Notes: generated by a model from the sequence alone, not told the origin. A stretch of 64,000 nt of DNA from Pedobacter ginsengisoli (GCF_030244015.1 NZ_JASSYX010000001.1:248001-312000), one strand, 5' to 3'; positions 9,856 through 19,360 are shown, counted from the stretch's first letter. A program made the numbers and translations.

Positions 9856-11697
9856 TTACTGGTATCCTTTTGCCTGCAGTTTAAACAGTTCTGCGTATCT
9901 GCCTTCACTTTTCAGCAGTTCACTGTGCGTGCCCGATTCCAGTATCATTCCGTTATCGAGTACAAGAATCCTGTCAGCCAGTCTTGCTGTGGAAAAACGG
10001 TGGGAGATCAGTACCGCAGATTTTCCTTTGGTCAGCTCGGCAAAACGCTGAAATACCTCGTATTCTGCTCTTGCGTCTAAAGCGGCGGTAGGTTCGTCCA
10101 GGATCAGCACCTGGGCGTCTTTCATGTAGGCCCGTGCGAGTGCTACCTTTTGCCATTCCCCGCCCGACAGTTCCACACCGTCATTAAACCTCTTACCCAG
10201 CCACTGGTCATATCCTCCGGGGAGCTTTTTGGCCAGTGAATCAGCCAGGCTTTCCCGGGCTGCTTCTTTGATGAGCTCAATGTTATCTGCCTCACTGATT
10301 TTCCCGACTGCAATGTTTTGGGAAAAGGTCATCTGGTATTTGAGATAGTCCTGAAAAATGATGCCCATGTTCAAACGCACATCTTCCAGGTTATACAATT
10401 TCAGGTCCGTGCCATCCAGTAAGATCCTGCCTTCTGTAGGGTCGTAAAGCCTTGCCAGAAGTTTGACCAGTGTCGTTTTTCCGGCCCCGTTTTCACCGAC
10501 CAAGGCCAGTTTTTCGTGCGGTTTCAGCGTAAAGTTCAAATGCCGGTTGGCCCACCTTTCTGAATTGTGGTATTGAAAGCCCACATTTTCAAAAGTAAAT
10601 CCAAGTTTGACCGGGTTGGGAAAAGGCAGTGCATTGGTTTCAACTTTTATTTTGGGTTTGATCTCAAAGAATTCCAGGAAGTCATTTAAATAAATCGCTC
10701 CCTGTGAAACTGAGGTAAACCGACTCAGCATGTTTTCCATAAGGTTGCTCAGCTGCCTGAAGGAACCGGCCAGAAAAGTCAGGCTGCCTACCGAGGCCTT
10801 GCCACTTATGGTCTGATAGATGATGACCGCGTAAGCTGCGTAATATCCGACAGTACCCAAAACAGACAAGAGCGTGCCCCATGCTGACCTGCGAACTGCC
10901 AGTTTACTGTTGTCTTTATAAAATTTGCCGGACAGGGTCCTGAACCTGTTGATGATGAAATCTGACAACCCGAATATTTTTACCTCTTTTGCCGTAGCAT
11001 CGCTTGCCCCCAGGTACCTCAAATAGTCCAGTTCACGTCTTTCCGGTGTCTGGCTTCGTGTTAAAGCATAATTTTTACTGTTAAAATAAGATTCTCCTAA
11101 AAAAGAAGGGATAATTGCAGCCAGTAAAAGCAGGATCAGCCAAGGATTAAAAGCGAGAAGTCCGGTGATCAGAAAGCCCATGGAAATGAAGTCCTGTACC
11201 TGGCTCATGACCTGGGACAATAAAATGCTCCGTCCGACGGTCTGCTGTCTTGCCCGCTCCAGTTTGTCGTAAAAGACAGAATCTTCAAACTGTTCCAGAT
11301 CAAGCGTGGCGGCATGGCGCATGATCTGCATGGAAGTATGGTTTGAAAAAAGATCGCCCAGCAGGCTATCCAGCAAATTGATGAGCCGGTTAAGTCCGTC
11401 GGTAACCACAGCAAGGCCAAATTCCAGCGCCACGAGTTCCCATAACAATTGCTGGTCGCCACCGGCACCCTGATGGGTGAGGTGCACGACTTCGTCAATG
11501 ATCAGTTTGCCTACATAGAGCAGGGCAACAGGCATGGCAGAACGCAGGATACGCAGCAGAAAACTAAAAGTTGTTTTCTGCGGGCTGCTTTGCCATACCA
11601 GCTTAAAAAGTACCGGAAGATTTCTTAAGGCCGAGATGCGCGCTCTAAATGAAATGTCATCATCAGGAATCGTATTGATGTTCCTTTGTTTAGCCAT
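9856..11697 (-). CDS. ABC exporter (fused permease and ATPase, type I half-transporter)
   Basis: This single polypeptide has an N-terminal six-helix exporter membrane domain and a C-terminal ATPase. The ATPase shows Walker A (GENGAGKTT), the LSGGEWQKVALARA signature, Walker B (VLILDEPTAALD) and the H-loop His in LISHRFS. I chose the ATG at 11697, giving 613 residues (MAKQRNINTIPDDD...). An upstream in-frame ATG at 11754 would add 19 residues of weakly supported sequence. It is expected to work as a homodimer or heterodimer in the inner membrane. The substrate (lipid, peptide or drug) cannot be told. The gene is monocistronic, and no accessory HlyD-like protein is adjacent. Confidence 0.88.
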   Translation of the reverse strand: MAKQRNINTIPDDDISFRARISALRNLPVLFKLVWQSSPQKTTFSFLLRILRSAMPVALLYVGKLIIDEVVHLTHQGAGGDQQLLWELVALEFGLAVVTDGLNRLINLLDSLLGDLFSNHTSMQIMRHAATLDLEQFEDSVFYDKLERARQQTVGRSILLSQVMSQVQDFISMGFLITGLLAFNPWLILLLLAAIIPSFLGESYFNSKNYALTRSQTPERRELDYLRYLGASDATAKEVKIFGLSDFIINRFRTLSGKFYKDNSKLAVRRSAWGTLLSVLGTVGYYAAYAVIIYQTISGKASVGSLTFLAGSFRQLSNLMENMLSRFTSVSQGAIYLNDFLEFFEIKPKIKVETNALPFPNPVKLGFTFENVGFQYHNSERWANRHLNFTLKPHEKLALVGENGAGKTTLVKLLARLYDPTEGRILLDGTDLKLYNLEDVRLNMGIIFQDYLKYQMTFSQNIAVGKISEADNIELIKEAARESLADSLAKKLPGGYDQWLGKRFNDGVELSGGEWQKVALARAYMKDAQVLILDEPTAALDARAEYEVFQRFAELTKGKSAVLISHRFSTARLADRILVLDNGMILESGTHSELLKSEGRYAELFKLQAKGYQ

Positions 11698-11930
11698 GTT
11701 CGTAAAGTTAAAAAACTTTGGTATTTGTGTTCCCATGCGCCCGCTATTTAGCAAAATGATTACAAAAGCCTGAAGACAAGCAGGTCTCCTGTATTTGACC
11801 GGATTTTGTCCGGAAACTCAACTGTCATCGGATAAATTAAATACAAGACGCAACCTCCACACAAAAACGAACGTAGAGTGTTATTAGAGCAGGGAGAAAA
11901 ACCAGAATTCCTGCTTATGATTTATCTGAC

Positions 11931-12527
11931 ATGAAGGCTACAGCGTTTCCTTTCTGTACATCCGCTTTTTCAAACGATAAAGCGGCAAATCCTGTCCTCT
12001 GGCCGGAACAGCGGAACAATAGCCGCGCCAGCCTGCTGCCTGCTGTTGCCATTTTGTATAAAGATTATGCGCCGGCGCTGATGCGACTTATTTTAAAAAT
12101 TGTTAAGCGTGATGAAATAGCCCAGGATGTATTACAGGAAACTTTTATCAAAATCTGGAAATCTTCCTTTAAATATGAGGAAATTAAAGGAAGACCCTAC
12201 ACCTGGATGGCAAGACTTGCCACAAATACCGCAATAGACCACCTCAGGCTTAAGGCTGAAATCAGAAGCACTCAAAACAAAGATCTGGCAATCGTTTTTG
12301 AAGAAACGGAAACTAAATTGATGTATCATTTTAATCCGGATACAATCGGCCTCAGGGAATTGACCGAATCCCTTACTGAATCACAAAAACTGGTCCTCGA
12401 CAGGGTTTATTTTAAGGGCTATACCCATGTGGAAGCGGCAGATGAATTGGGTATGTCACTTGGAACTGTTAAATCCAGGGTTAAATCAGCATTGCATGCA
12501 CTTAGGAAAATGTTTGCTGCTGCTTAA
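11931..12527 (+). CDS. ECF-type RNA polymerase sigma factor
   Basis: A 198-residue sigma-70-family factor. Region 2 (about residues 42-105) includes DEIAQDVLQETFIKIW and the promoter-melting segment around RPYTWMARLATNTAIDHLR. Region 4 (about 140-195) has the helix-turn-helix HVEAADELGMSLGTVKSRV. A roughly 40-residue leader precedes region 2, and the first ATG is used. No anti-sigma gene follows; the next 318 bp have no gene, so this is an orphan factor in this context. It resembles the SigK-like ECF branch, where an anti-sigma partner would be expected next door. Regulation and target genes are unknown. Confidence 0.88.
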   Translation: MKATAFPFCTSAFSNDKAANPVLWPEQRNNSRASLLPAVAILYKDYAPALMRLILKIVKRDEIAQDVLQETFIKIWKSSFKYEEIKGRPYTWMARLATNTAIDHLRLKAEIRSTQNKDLAIVFEETETKLMYHFNPDTIGLRELTESLTESQKLVLDRVYFKGYTHVEAADELGMSLGTVKSRVKSALHALRKMFAAA

Positions 12528-12845
12528 TTTAAGGCAAACCTATGCTTATCTGTTTTGTTCTGGTACCTTTTTGCTCCTTTATCTTCACAACCTTTCCTCA
12601 ACCACTGGATAGGGGTTGCATGATCCTTAATAGGTCCAAATGACCGTTCAGGCATTATTTTCCCATTTTAAAACGATCCGCATATTAACTTAAGAAGAGC
12701 GTACCAATAAGGCGTCAGTATCCCCAGACAGGCAGCCCATGACGTTTATGGCCCCTTAATTTGTCGTAGTGCCCCCTGCGGAATCTTATTTATGGTTTCC
12801 ATATTTGTATAGACGAATATTTATTGATCATTAAATCCTAAAACT
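12528..12845. other. 318-bp intergenic region with no recognised feature
   Basis: I found no convincing open reading frame, RNA gene or terminator between the sigma-factor gene and the SRPBCC gene. A sequence CATATTTG with one mismatch to the -7 consensus lies near 12801-12808 and may belong to the downstream promoter. Confidence 0.5.
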
Positions 12846-13286
12846 ATGAAAAAGAAAGAATTCAGGATCACCATCGACGCTCCCCGCGAAAAAGTCTGGA
12901 ATGTAATTATAGGTAAAGACACTTATCCGGTCTGGACTGCTGTTTTTGCAGAAGGCTCAACGGTTGAAACCGACTGGAAGAAAGGCAGCAAGGCATTGTT
13001 CCTTGACGGAAAAGGTTCCGGTATGGTTTCTGAGATCGCCGAAAATATTCCCTTTGAATATTTGTCGATCAGGCATCTCGGAGAAATCATAAATGATAAA
13101 GAGGATACCGACAGCGAAAAGGTGAAAGAATGGGCCGGAGCCTTCGAGAACTATACCCTGACCGAAAAAGACGGGAAGACCGAATGGTTGACGGAGATGG
13201 ATGTCACTGAAGAATTTGAAGATTATTTTGATAAGACCTGGCCACAGGCAATGGAAAAAGCAAGGGAACTTGCGGAGAAAAAGTAA
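12846..13286 (+). CDS. SRPBCC / AHSA1-family protein
   Basis: A 146-residue cytosolic protein with the START/Bet v1-like (SRPBCC) fold. The N-terminal pattern FRITIDAPREKVWNVI and the C-terminal long helix (YFDKTWPQAMEKARELAEK) are typical of AHSA1-type members. These bind hydrophobic ligands or act as small stress-related proteins; a specific ligand cannot be assigned. The length matches the family. It lies 37 bp before the cyclophilin gene on the same strand, so co-transcription is possible but not shown. Confidence 0.8.
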   Translation: MKKKEFRITIDAPREKVWNVIIGKDTYPVWTAVFAEGSTVETDWKKGSKALFLDGKGSGMVSEIAENIPFEYLSIRHLGEIINDKEDTDSEKVKEWAGAFENYTLTEKDGKTEWLTEMDVTEEFEDYFDKTWPQAMEKARELAEKK

Positions 13287-13323
13287 GACTGTTTTTCTAT
13301 CTTAGTACAGTTAAAAGTCTTTG

Positions 13324-13962
13324 ATGAAAAAACTGCTGCTGTTACTGTCCATATTGCTGTGTACGCTCGTGCTCAGCGCCCAATCCGTGCATGTCCTTTT
13401 TGGAACCAGTAAAGGCAGCATCAGGGTAATGCTGTATGACGAAACGCCCGGACACAGGGATATGTTCCTGAAAGCAGTTGAGAAAGGTGTTTATAAAAAT
13501 GCCGCATTCAACAGGGTCATTAAAGATTTTGTAAGCCAGGGTGGTGAACTTGATGATACCATTCTGAACAGGGAAAAAAGGCATCCTCAGTTGGGTGCAA
13601 AACGCTTTCCTGCGGAGTTGAAACCAACACTTTTCCATAAAAAAGGAGCTCTGGGTGCCGGAAGGGATGACAATCCGGACAAGAGCTCTTATTTTACCCA
13701 GATCTATCTGGTGAGTGGCAAAGTACAGACAGATGCACAGTTGGATGCTATCGAAAAGAAAAAGAACAGGAAGATCCCGGCTGAGCAGCGAGAAGTATAT
13801 AAGACAGCAGGCGGCATCCCTTATCTGGATCAGGACTACACTATATTTGGCGAGATCGTAGAGGGCATCGAGGTTGCCGATGCCATCAATGCTGTAGCCA
13901 CCAATAAGGATGATGTGCCGTTAACTCCGGTAATATTCAACATCCGGGTAATCAGAAAATAA
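13324..13962 (+). CDS. Periplasmic cyclophilin-type peptidyl-prolyl cis-trans isomerase
   Basis: A cyclophilin that catalyses proline cis-trans isomerisation during protein folding, here exported. A signal peptide (MKKLLLLLSILLCTLVLSAQS) ends near residue 20. The domain that follows shows RVIKDFVSQGGE, which holds the catalytic Arg and the Q-GG pattern, and a GALGAGRDD...SSYFTQIYLV segment corresponding to the cyclophilin active-site strand. An insertion with a lysine-rich segment (about 145-165) precedes the FGEIVEGIEVADAI motif. The ATG at 13324 is preferred over the TTG at 13321. It converges with the AraC gene, only 3 bp separating the two. Confidence 0.88.
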   Translation: MKKLLLLLSILLCTLVLSAQSVHVLFGTSKGSIRVMLYDETPGHRDMFLKAVEKGVYKNAAFNRVIKDFVSQGGELDDTILNREKRHPQLGAKRFPAELKPTLFHKKGALGAGRDDNPDKSSYFTQIYLVSGKVQTDAQLDAIEKKKNRKIPAEQREVYKTAGGIPYLDQDYTIFGEIVEGIEVADAINAVATNKDDVPLTPVIFNIRVIRK

Positions 13963-13965
13963 TAC

Positions 13966-14829
13966 TCAGAGGTCTTTTCTGAATTCCTTCCTGTATTTTA
14001 ACGGGCTTAACTTCATTTTCCTTTTGAATAGTTTATAGAAATGGGAGAGATCGCCAAAGCCGTTATCAAAACAAATGTCGGAGATGGACCTGTCTGAATA
14101 GATGAGCTGCTGTATGGCATAGTTGATCCGGTAATCAGTGACTGTTTCTATGAAGGTCTTTTTGGTCGTCTTTTTATAATATTTGCAAAAAGCATTTGGG
14201 GTCATGCTGACCAGTGCCGCGGCTTCATCCAGTAAGATCTCGTTCTTGTAATTGTCTATAATATAGCCAAGCACGGTATTGATCCGTTCCGATCTGGCAC
14301 CGGAGGCATGGGAACTCAGGCCTTGCTGGTCGAGCAGTATATAGTCTTTTGACGTGGCAAGCGCGTAAAGTATATCCAGAAGCCCCAATAATCTCTTAAA
14401 CGAATTTTCTTCAAGTGTCAGGACCAGTATTAGTTCATTGATGACCCTTGCCGTTTGTCCGGTGAACTGAATGCCATGCATGCTTTTTTGAAGGAGGTGG
14501 GCAATCAGTGAAAGTTCAGGTTTGCCCAGGAAATCATTGCCCAGGAAATCGGGTGCAAACTGGATCACCACAGCTGATACGTTATCGTCCTCAGCTGTTA
14601 ATGGCTCATTTTTCCAGCAATGCGGCAAATTGGAACCGAGCAGTACCAGGTCGCCATCCCCGTATGCTGCCATATGATTGCCGACATAACGATTACCTTT
14701 GCCCTTTACAATCAGGGTAAGTTCATATTCCGGATGAAAGTGGTACGGTGCTGTAAATTCGCTAAACTGGCGCAGCAAAAAAGAATGAGTGGTGTAGGGA
14801 TTTAGGGCTTCGAATGACGCTTTTGCCAT
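13966..14829 (-). CDS. AraC-family transcriptional regulator
   Basis: A 287-residue regulator with an N-terminal cupin-like sensing domain (His-containing FTAPYHFHPEYELTLI near residues 27-42) and a C-terminal double helix-turn-helix domain of the AraC/XylS type (about 185-285). The last part, with ISDICFDNGFGDLSHFYKLFKRK, is the family signature. It is divergent from the PhyH-type dioxygenase gene with 147 bp between the two starts, so it probably controls that gene and itself. The inducer is unknown. Cupin-AraC regulators of this layout commonly respond to sugars or related small molecules. Confidence 0.9.
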   Translation of the reverse strand: MAKASFEALNPYTTHSFLLRQFSEFTAPYHFHPEYELTLIVKGKGNRYVGNHMAAYGDGDLVLLGSNLPHCWKNEPLTAEDDNVSAVVIQFAPDFLGNDFLGKPELSLIAHLLQKSMHGIQFTGQTARVINELILVLTLEENSFKRLLGLLDILYALATSKDYILLDQQGLSSHASGARSERINTVLGYIIDNYKNEILLDEAAALVSMTPNAFCKYYKKTTKKTFIETVTDYRINYAIQQLIYSDRSISDICFDNGFGDLSHFYKLFKRKMKLSPLKYRKEFRKDL

Positions 14830-14976
14830 ACAGATTAGTTCATATTTTCATAAAGTTAGTGTTTGGATTTTGTAAATGGATAAAAAAAACCATTAAAAGA
14901 CCAATTTCCTCCTTTTGCAAATTCCGGTTTAACCTTTATTTAGCGGTAACCAAATATAAACACTGAACGCATTGCT

Positions 14977-15792
14977 ATGTCAACAATAAAACTACCTGAA
15001 CTCAGCACCCGCTATCCGATCACGTCTGCACAGGCTGCGGCATTCCGTGAAAACGGACACATCCTGACCCCTGGTATTCTGGATGTAGAAGAAATGGTGG
15101 TCTACCGCGATGTGATCAACCAGGCGGCCCTGCAATACAATACAGAAAAACGGGATATAGAAGAACGTGATACCTATGGAAAGGCTTTTCTGCAGATCAT
15201 GAACTTGTGGGAAGTCGATGAGGCCGTAAAGCAGTATACCCTGGCTAAACGAATGGGTGGCATCGCAGCTGACCTGCTGGGCGTGGACAATGTGCGGATC
15301 TATCACGACCAGGCTTTGTTTAAAGAACCGGCGGGTGGCCCGACACCCTGGCATCAGGACCAGTATTACTGGCCGCTTGATACGTCCGACACTGTAACGA
15401 TGTGGATGCCCCTGGTAGACATCAATGTAGACATGGGGATGCTTACGTTTGCCACAGGCTCCCATAAGAAAGGGGTAGTATTTGACTATGAAATTTCTGA
15501 TGAATCTGAACAGGAATATGAAAAATACGTAAAGGAAAACGGTTTTCCGATAGCCCGTTCTGCTACCATGAAGGCCGGCGACGCCACCTGGCATTATGGA
15601 AATACCATCCATAGCGCGCCGGGCAACAAGTCGGGAACCATGCGTGAAGTGATGACCATCATTTATATGGCCGACGGTGCAAGGGTGGCCGAACCTAAAA
15701 ACAGCTGGCAGGTCAATGACCGCGAACGCTGGCTGATGAACACGCCTGTAGGTCAGCTTGCTGCTTCGGAGATCAACCCGAAGGTATTATAA
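14977..15792 (+). CDS. Phytanoyl-CoA dioxygenase (PhyH) family protein
   Basis: A 271-residue Fe(II)/2-oxoglutarate-dependent oxygenase of the PhyH family. The facial triad is visible as H126-Q-D128 in PWHQDQYYWP and H212 in NTIHSA, and R223 (TMREV) is the likely 2-oxoglutarate ligand. The length fits the family. Bacterial relatives hydroxylate many small molecules, so phytanoyl-CoA should not be assumed as substrate. It is divergent from an AraC regulator, which suggests inducible catabolic use. The protein has no signal peptide. The gene is separate from adk downstream, which has its own promoter. Confidence 0.87.
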   Translation: MSTIKLPELSTRYPITSAQAAAFRENGHILTPGILDVEEMVVYRDVINQAALQYNTEKRDIEERDTYGKAFLQIMNLWEVDEAVKQYTLAKRMGGIAADLLGVDNVRIYHDQALFKEPAGGPTPWHQDQYYWPLDTSDTVTMWMPLVDINVDMGMLTFATGSHKKGVVFDYEISDESEQEYEKYVKENGFPIARSATMKAGDATWHYGNTIHSAPGNKSGTMREVMTIIYMADGARVAEPKNSWQVNDRERWLMNTPVGQLAASEINPKVL

Positions 15793-15857
15793 ACGGCTTT
15801 TTAACTGCCTGGGGGATATTTCATGAAGTTGTAGGAACTGAAACTCAATTAAAATCC

Positions 15858-15865
15858 TATATTTG
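15858..15865 (+). promoter_or_regulatory. Putative -7 promoter element of adk-obgE (TATATTTG)
   Basis: TATATTTG fits TAnnTTTG exactly. Transcription would start near 15872, about 60 nt upstream of the adk ATG at 15932. This argues against an adk start at the upstream in-frame TTG at 15863, which lies inside the element. Confidence 0.6.
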
Positions 15866-15931
15866 CAGCCTGAAATAGATTTGGATCCTGGTCTGATGAC
15901 ACAGGATCTTTTACACTTAAAGACAACCCGA

Positions 15932-16501
15932 ATGCTGAATTTTGTTCTCTTTGGCCCACCGGGTGCAGGCAAAGGCACCCAATCAGAGAAATTGATTGAT
16001 AAATATCAATTGGTTCACATTTCAACCGGCGACCTTTTCAGGGCCCACATCAAAAACCAATCTCCATTAGGACAAAGAGTAAGTGCTTTAATTGCTGAGG
16101 GACAGCTGGTTCCGGATGCGATCACTATTGAGATGCTGGAAGAGGAAGTGGACAAAAACCCGCAGGCCAAAGGTTTTATCTTTGACGGATTTCCGAGAAC
16201 TGTGCCCCAGGCAGAGGCGCTTGATGAATTTTTAGAGGGTAAAGGCAGTTCCATCGCGGGTGTGATCGCACTGGATGTAGATCAGGATGAACTGACCAAA
16301 CGGATCGCCCAGCGTCAGCTGGAAACAGGACGTGTGGACGATCAGGCAGACAAGCTGCAAAAAAGAATTGAAGAATATTTTAGCAAAACTATACATGTTT
16401 TGCCATACTATGAAGGTCAGGGCAAGTTGAGTAAGGTAAACGGTATCGGCAAGATCGACGATATTTTTACTGAGCTCTGTGCGGTTGTAGACCAGTACTA
16501 A
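15932..16501 (+). CDS. adk: Adenylate kinase
   Basis: This cytosolic enzyme interconverts ATP + AMP and 2 ADP. The start [17 protein letters not shown] carries the P-loop at residues 8-16. FDGFPRT holds the AMP-binding motif, and [16 protein letters not shown] gives the C-terminal catalytic Arg/Asp region. The 190-residue length without a zinc-binding LID is the short form usual in Bacteroidota. I used the ATG at 15932, because the 23 codons upstream read through the predicted promoter. It is followed 7 bp later by obgE, so the two are likely co-transcribed. Confidence 0.95.
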   Translation: MLNFVLFGPPGAGKGTQSEKLIDKYQLVHISTGDLFRAHIKNQSPLGQRVSALIAEGQLVPDAITIEMLEEEVDKNPQAKGFIFDGFPRTVPQAEALDEFLEGKGSSIAGVIALDVDQDELTKRIAQRQLETGRVDDQADKLQKRIEEYFSKTIHVLPYYEGQGKLSKVNGIGKIDDIFTELCAVVDQY

Positions 16502-16508
16502 TCAGGTT

Positions 16509-17513
16509 ATGTCCCAGGGTTCTAATTTTGTTGATTATGTAAAAATATGCTGCCGCTCCGGTAAAGGAGGAGCGGGATCGGCGCATTTGCACCGTGATGT
16601 GAGGACCGCTACCGGCGGACCCGATGGGGGTGACGGTGGCAGGGGCGGACACATTATCCTTCGCGGTAATGCACAGTTCTGGACTTTGCTGCACCTGAAA
16701 TACCGCAAGCACATCATTGCGCAGGATGGTGCTCCGGGTTCCAGTGCAACCTCTACCGGTAAGTCCGGTAAAGATGAGATCCTCGATGTACCTTTGGGTA
16801 CCATCGCAAAAGATGCGGAAACCGGCCATGTCCTGTTTGAAATCACAAAAGACGGAGAAACCAAAATATTGACCCCCGGCGGAAGGGGCGGGCTGGGCAA
16901 CTGGCACTTTAAAACGCCGACCCAGCAGACACCAAGGTTTGCGCAGCCCGGCGAACCAGGTAAGGAAGAATGGATGGTGCTGGAATTAAAAGTGCTTGCA
17001 GACGTCGGACTGGTAGGTTTTCCAAATGCAGGTAAATCTACATTGCTGTCTGTACTTTCGGCAGCAAAACCTGAAATTGCCGATTATCCCTTTACCACTT
17101 TAGTCCCTAACCTGGGCATTGTTTCCTATCGCGACAGCAAGTCATTTGTAATGGCCGATATTCCTGGAATTATTGAAGGTGCTTCTAACGGTAAAGGATT
17201 AGGATTCAGATTTTTGAGGCATATTGAAAGGAACTCAGTGCTGTTGTTTATGGTGCCTGCGGATACTCATAGGTCCATTACTGAAGAATACGAAATCTTA
17301 AAGTCAGAGCTGAAAGATTACAATTCTGAACTGATGCAGAAACCACATTTACTGGCCATCACCAAATCTGATCTGCTGGATGAGGAACTGGTGGCTGAAA
17401 TGAAAAAAGAGCTTCCTGCAAATATACCTGCCATCTTTATTTCGTCCGTTGCCCAAAAGGGCATGGTAGAATTGAAAGATATGCTTTGGTCAGCGATTAA
17501 CGCGCCGGTTTAA
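16509..17513 (+). CDS. obgE: GTPase ObgE/CgtA
   Basis: A 334-residue Obg GTPase that binds the 50S ribosomal subunit and takes part in ribosome assembly and stress signalling. The glycine-rich Obg fold occupies about residues 1-158 ([17 protein letters not shown]). The G domain starts at about 160, with G1 GFPNAGKST, the switch II motif DIPGIIEGA and the NKxD-equivalent TKSD. No C-terminal OCT extension is present, as in other short family members. The gene follows adk and ends 18 bp before the convergent efflux gene. Confidence 0.95.
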   Translation: MSQGSNFVDYVKICCRSGKGGAGSAHLHRDVRTATGGPDGGDGGRGGHIILRGNAQFWTLLHLKYRKHIIAQDGAPGSSATSTGKSGKDEILDVPLGTIAKDAETGHVLFEITKDGETKILTPGGRGGLGNWHFKTPTQQTPRFAQPGEPGKEEWMVLELKVLADVGLVGFPNAGKSTLLSVLSAAKPEIADYPFTTLVPNLGIVSYRDSKSFVMADIPGIIEGASNGKGLGFRFLRHIERNSVLLFMVPADTHRSITEEYEILKSELKDYNSELMQKPHLLAITKSDLLDEELVAEMKKELPANIPAIFISSVAQKGMVELKDMLWSAINAPV

Positions 17514-17531
17514 GCGGGTGCGTTTTCAACA

Positions 17532-18755
17532 TTACAATGTCTTTTTTTCCTGGCTCAGTACTCTGTAGGTAATAAAAATGCTCATCAGCATGCATGCTGC
17601 GCCAATCAGAAAATGTATGCCCGGAAGATAAAACGGTGCCTTATCAGAGGTGAAGTAAGCAAATGTGCTGTTCATGATCAGAGGGCCTATGATTGTGGTG
17701 AGGCTCATCAAACTCGTAAGTGCACCCTGCAGCTCGCCCTGTTGGTTTGAAGGGACATGTCCGGATATGATAGATTGCAGTGACGGACCGCATATACCAC
17801 CCAGGCAATAGGGGATTAAAAATGCAAACATCATCCAGCCTTCGGTGGCAAATGCAAACAGGACCAGGCCCAGTGCATATAGAGACAGGCCCAAATAAAT
17901 ACTTTTTTCATTTCCGATTTTCGGGTTGATGACCCTGGTCAGTCCTGCCTGTACAGCACCTACAAGTACGCCCACGACTGCCAGGGAAATGCCAACCATT
18001 TTCTCACTCCAGTTGAAACGGTAGATCGTAAAGAAATTCCAGTTGCCCTGTACGGCCTGTGCTCCAAGGTAGATCAGGAAAAAACCAAGGGCAAGCCCGC
18101 CGATTTCCGGGTGACGGGTCAGGAATTTCAGGGAACCAAAAGGATTTGCACGTTTCCATTCAAAGGGTCTGCGGTTTTCCCTGCTTAAAGATTCAGGCAA
18201 AAAGAAATATCCGAAAATACAGTTGAGCAGACATAGTGTAGCAGCAGCATAAAAAGGTGCCCTGATGCCCCAGGTAGCCAGTAATGCGCCCAGCGCAGGG
18301 CCGAGTACGAAACCGAGTCCGAAAGCTGCGCCGATCAATCCAAAATTCTTGGCCCTGGTGGTTTCGTCCGTGCTCACATCAGCAATGTAAGCTGTCGCTG
18401 TCGTAAAACTGGCACCGGTGATGCCAGCAATAATTCTGCCTATAAACAGCCAGCCGTAAGTTGGCGCCAGTGCCAGGATGATGTAGTCAATCCCAAAACC
18501 CAGCAGTGAGGACAGCAATACCGGTCTGCGGCCAAATTTATCACTCAGATTTCCGATTACCGGTGAGAACAGGAACTGGGTGATCGCAAAAACAGAAAGC
18601 AACAGGGCACCGTAGGTGCTGGCCTCATTAACAGGTATGCCCTTTAGCTGGGCGATGAGGTCTGCCATTACAGGGATGATCAGGCCCCAGCCCATTACAT
18701 CAATCAGTAAAGTGATAAAAATGAAGCCTAACGCGGCTTTACGGGGAGCTGCCAT
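17532..18755 (-). CDS. MFS efflux transporter, TetA-like (DHA1 family)
   Basis: A 407-residue major facilitator with about twelve predicted membrane helices. Motif A between helices 2 and 3 (GNLSDKFGRRPVLLSS) and the motif C-like GAAFGLGFVLGPALGALLA point to the DHA1 drug:proton antiporters, with closest resemblance to the TCR/Tet group. It would extrude a small molecule in exchange for protons. Resistance to tetracycline is not implied, since chromosomal Bacteroidota members of this group are common and uncharacterised. It lies 59 bp downstream of the polysaccharide operon on the same strand, but its function does not suggest membership. Confidence 0.85.
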   Translation of the reverse strand: MAAPRKAALGFIFITLLIDVMGWGLIIPVMADLIAQLKGIPVNEASTYGALLLSVFAITQFLFSPVIGNLSDKFGRRPVLLSSLLGFGIDYIILALAPTYGWLFIGRIIAGITGASFTTATAYIADVSTDETTRAKNFGLIGAAFGLGFVLGPALGALLATWGIRAPFYAAATLCLLNCIFGYFFLPESLSRENRRPFEWKRANPFGSLKFLTRHPEIGGLALGFFLIYLGAQAVQGNWNFFTIYRFNWSEKMVGISLAVVGVLVGAVQAGLTRVINPKIGNEKSIYLGLSLYALGLVLFAFATEGWMMFAFLIPYCLGGICGPSLQSIISGHVPSNQQGELQGALTSLMSLTTIIGPLIMNSTFAYFTSDKAPFYLPGIHFLIGAACMLMSIFITYRVLSQEKKTL

Positions 18756-18814
18756 ATGGAAATAAAATGTTTAAGGGCTTGCAAGGTAAGGCTTTTGCTT
18801 TATCTTCTGAAATT

Positions 18815-19360
18815 TTAATGTCGCCTGCGTTTCGCCCTGGCCGGATTGCCCTGGTAAATGGTATTCGGCGCAAGGTCATTTGTTGCTACCGATCCGGCGA
18901 TCAAAACGGATCCGGCCCCCATCCATACACCGGGCCCTACCGTTGTGTTGGCGCAGATCCAGGCTCCGGTTTCAATAAGAATAGGCTTTGTGATGAGATC
19001 GAATTCCGGCGATCGGTAATCATGGTTGCCCGTTAAGAGCATTGCGCGCTGAGAGACGCAGACATGAGTTCCTATATGGACCTGATCGAGGTTCTCAATG
19101 TAACAATCGGCCAGCCAGGAATGATCTCCAATGCTTAGTTTCCAGGGATATTTTATATAGATATGTGGTTTGATCCTGACATTTTTTCCTATCTGCGCTC
19201 CAAAGCACCTCAATAGGATGACCAGTAAACTGCTAAAAGGAATTACACCGCTGCGGAATAACAATAAACTGGTCAAATACCAGAATGCCTGTTTAAATAC
19301 AGAGGCCCCTGTTTGAAATTCTTTCTTATCAAAGTTCTTTTTTAGCCGGGTAGTGTGCAT
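18815..19360 (-). CDS. WcaF-like acetyltransferase (left-handed beta-helix)
   Basis: A hexapeptide-repeat acyltransferase resembling WcaF of colanic acid synthesis, expected to O-acetylate the polysaccharide repeat with acetyl-CoA. The repeats run from about residue 60 to the end (IGKNVRIKPHIYIKYP, IGDHSWLADC, IGTHVCVSQRA, TVGPGVWMGAGSVLIAGSVA), with the catalytic-type His in LTGNHDYRSPEF. I chose the ATG at 19360 (MHTTRLKKNFDKKEF), which overlaps the end of the preceding gene by 32 bp; an ATG at 19426 would give 203 residues and a 98-bp overlap. It is the last gene of the polysaccharide operon. Confidence 0.82.
   Translation of the reverse strand: MHTTRLKKNFDKKEFQTGASVFKQAFWYLTSLLLFRSGVIPFSSLLVILLRCFGAQIGKNVRIKPHIYIKYPWKLSIGDHSWLADCYIENLDQVHIGTHVCVSQRAMLLTGNHDYRSPEFDLITKPILIETGAWICANTTVGPGVWMGAGSVLIAGSVATNDLAPNTIYQGNPARAKRRRH

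Noticed and set aside
9988-9996. TGTGGAAAA inside the ABC exporter gene as a possible DnaA site
   Set aside because: It is in coding sequence and single, so it was used only as a caution against over-reading the intergenic copies.
13952-13982. Inverted repeat TCAGAAAA/TTTTCTGA between the cyclophilin and AraC genes
   Set aside because: The arms lie inside the two coding ends with a 15-nt loop and no T-run, so a terminator is not supported.
14992-15612. 206-codon open frame on the minus strand inside the PhyH gene
   Set aside because: It lies wholly within a gene with an intact catalytic motif set and has no recognisable domain or start context.
17532-18755. Tetracycline resistance gene
   Set aside because: The TetA-like resemblance is at the family level only, and nothing indicates transfer or drug specificity.
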